From positions 1 to 37,201 of the IMG/VR virus record IMGVR_UViG_3300049225_000354: a stretch of 37,201 nt of DNA; one strand, 5' to 3'. Position 1 is the stretch's first letter. Each line of letters begins with the position of its first letter. The translations under genes were made by a program, and so were the position numbers. This document shows positions 36,792 to 37,201 of the stretch, piece by piece. This stretch comes from a virus. The notes beneath the pieces are model-generated. The model was given only the letters and a program-made list of their open reading frames with translations, was not told the origin of the DNA and did no database searches.

Positions 36792-37201
36792 CTACCCAAA
36801 CCAAGAGAAAATATCCTCACCGAGAATGAATTTAGAAAGCACTTGCATGTATTCCTGAGTGCAACACCCCTGCATTGAATAGTTTGTGAGTTGATCTTGC
36901 ATATCGATTCCGAAATCGCGTTCAATCTTGCCATGCAGGTTTGCCATTGCTTGAATCTGAGGGTCGGACCCCTCATCCTCATCCCTGATTGGCATCGCGT
37001 TGATCAGCAACGCTTTCCACTCATCAGTCTGTTGCTGGTTCCACCGATCCCCGCTAATGAATCCTTCCTCAACAGCATAGTCGTACAGCATGCCTTCCAG
37101 AGGGAACATCTCCTGAGTGCAGTACTCTGAACGCTGAAGAATCAGTGAGCATTGTATGCCCGATGCTGGACCCTCGATAAAGAGTCCGGTTTCACCGTAC
37201 A
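36792..37201 (-). CDS. Partial gene cut by the right edge, at least 136 codons
   Basis: The frame has no stop back to the window edge; residues read GETGLFIEGPASGIQCSL, then FPLEGMLYDYAVEEGFISGDRW and the C-terminus KFILGEDIFSWFG. An internal ATG at 37109 would give 105 aa, but the reading frame upstream looks equally coding, so the true N-terminus is probably outside. Acidic, cysteine-containing and unrecognised. Confidence 0.65.
   Translation of the reverse strand, partial: YGETGLFIEGPASGIQCSLILQRSEYCTQEMFPLEGMLYDYAVEEGFISGDRWNQQQTDEWKALLINAMPIRDEDEGSDPQIQAMANLHGKIERDFGIDMQDQLTNYSMQGCCTQEYMQVLSKFILGEDIFSWFG

Overview
The window is a large part of a tailed double-stranded DNA phage (siphovirus type) or prophage. 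A nearly continuous minus-strand block carries the HK97-type packaging and head genes (terminases, portal, ClpP-like protease, major capsid protein), the head-tail connectors, a major tail protein, a tail-assembly chaperone pair with a programmed frameshift, a tape measure protein, and tail and fibre-like proteins. No integrase, CI-like repressor or canonical tRNA is visible. One gene is cut by the right edge, so this is a slice of a larger genome. The host cannot be read from the sequence. Promoters look like ordinary sigma70 sites. An aquatic Gram-negative or PVC-group host is a guess only.

Layout. (1) 1-1552, minus: four small unknown genes behind their own promoter and attenuator-like hairpin. 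(2) 1815-7938, minus: two HNH nucleases, fibre or surface proteins (YG repeats, a repetitive 554-aa protein, a LamG-like domain), then membrane proteins, a thioredoxin-like protein and a papain-like protease in what looks like the lysis position. (3) 8031-13442, minus: DNA metabolism, with an SF2 helicase, an HExxH metallopeptidase, a PP-loop/PAPS-reductase-like enzyme, two tandem tRNA-like structures, a DUF669-like protein and a Sak4-like ATPase. (4) 13474-15559, plus: RusA-like resolvase, metallophosphoesterase, a small protein and a C5 cytosine methyltransferase whose gene contains a second, overprinted reading frame. (5) 15516-30452, minus: tail, connector, head and packaging genes. (6) 30583-34531, plus: primase/helicase, then a run of very small coupled genes behind a promoter, leader ORF and attenuator. 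One minus-strand gene (32522-32929) and a 130-bp MITE-like element lie between them. (7) 34651-37201, minus: small membrane protein, a cysteine-rich protein and an unknown protein, then about 630 bp of repeat-rich noncoding DNA and a partial gene.

The genes are tightly packed, with many ATGA, TAATG and GTGA overlaps that indicate translational coupling. Non-coding space is concentrated in a few control regions. Several of these share an extended promoter motif (ATkTGCTGTTGA at the -35, 18-bp spacer). Two of them share a longer upstream module that includes a TCGCGA-centred motif and a terminator-like hairpin.

The observations most worth following are the two overlapping reading frames in the methyltransferase gene, the tandem tRNA-like RNAs next to a PP-loop enzyme, the duplicated promoter and attenuator modules, and the MITE-like inverted repeat.
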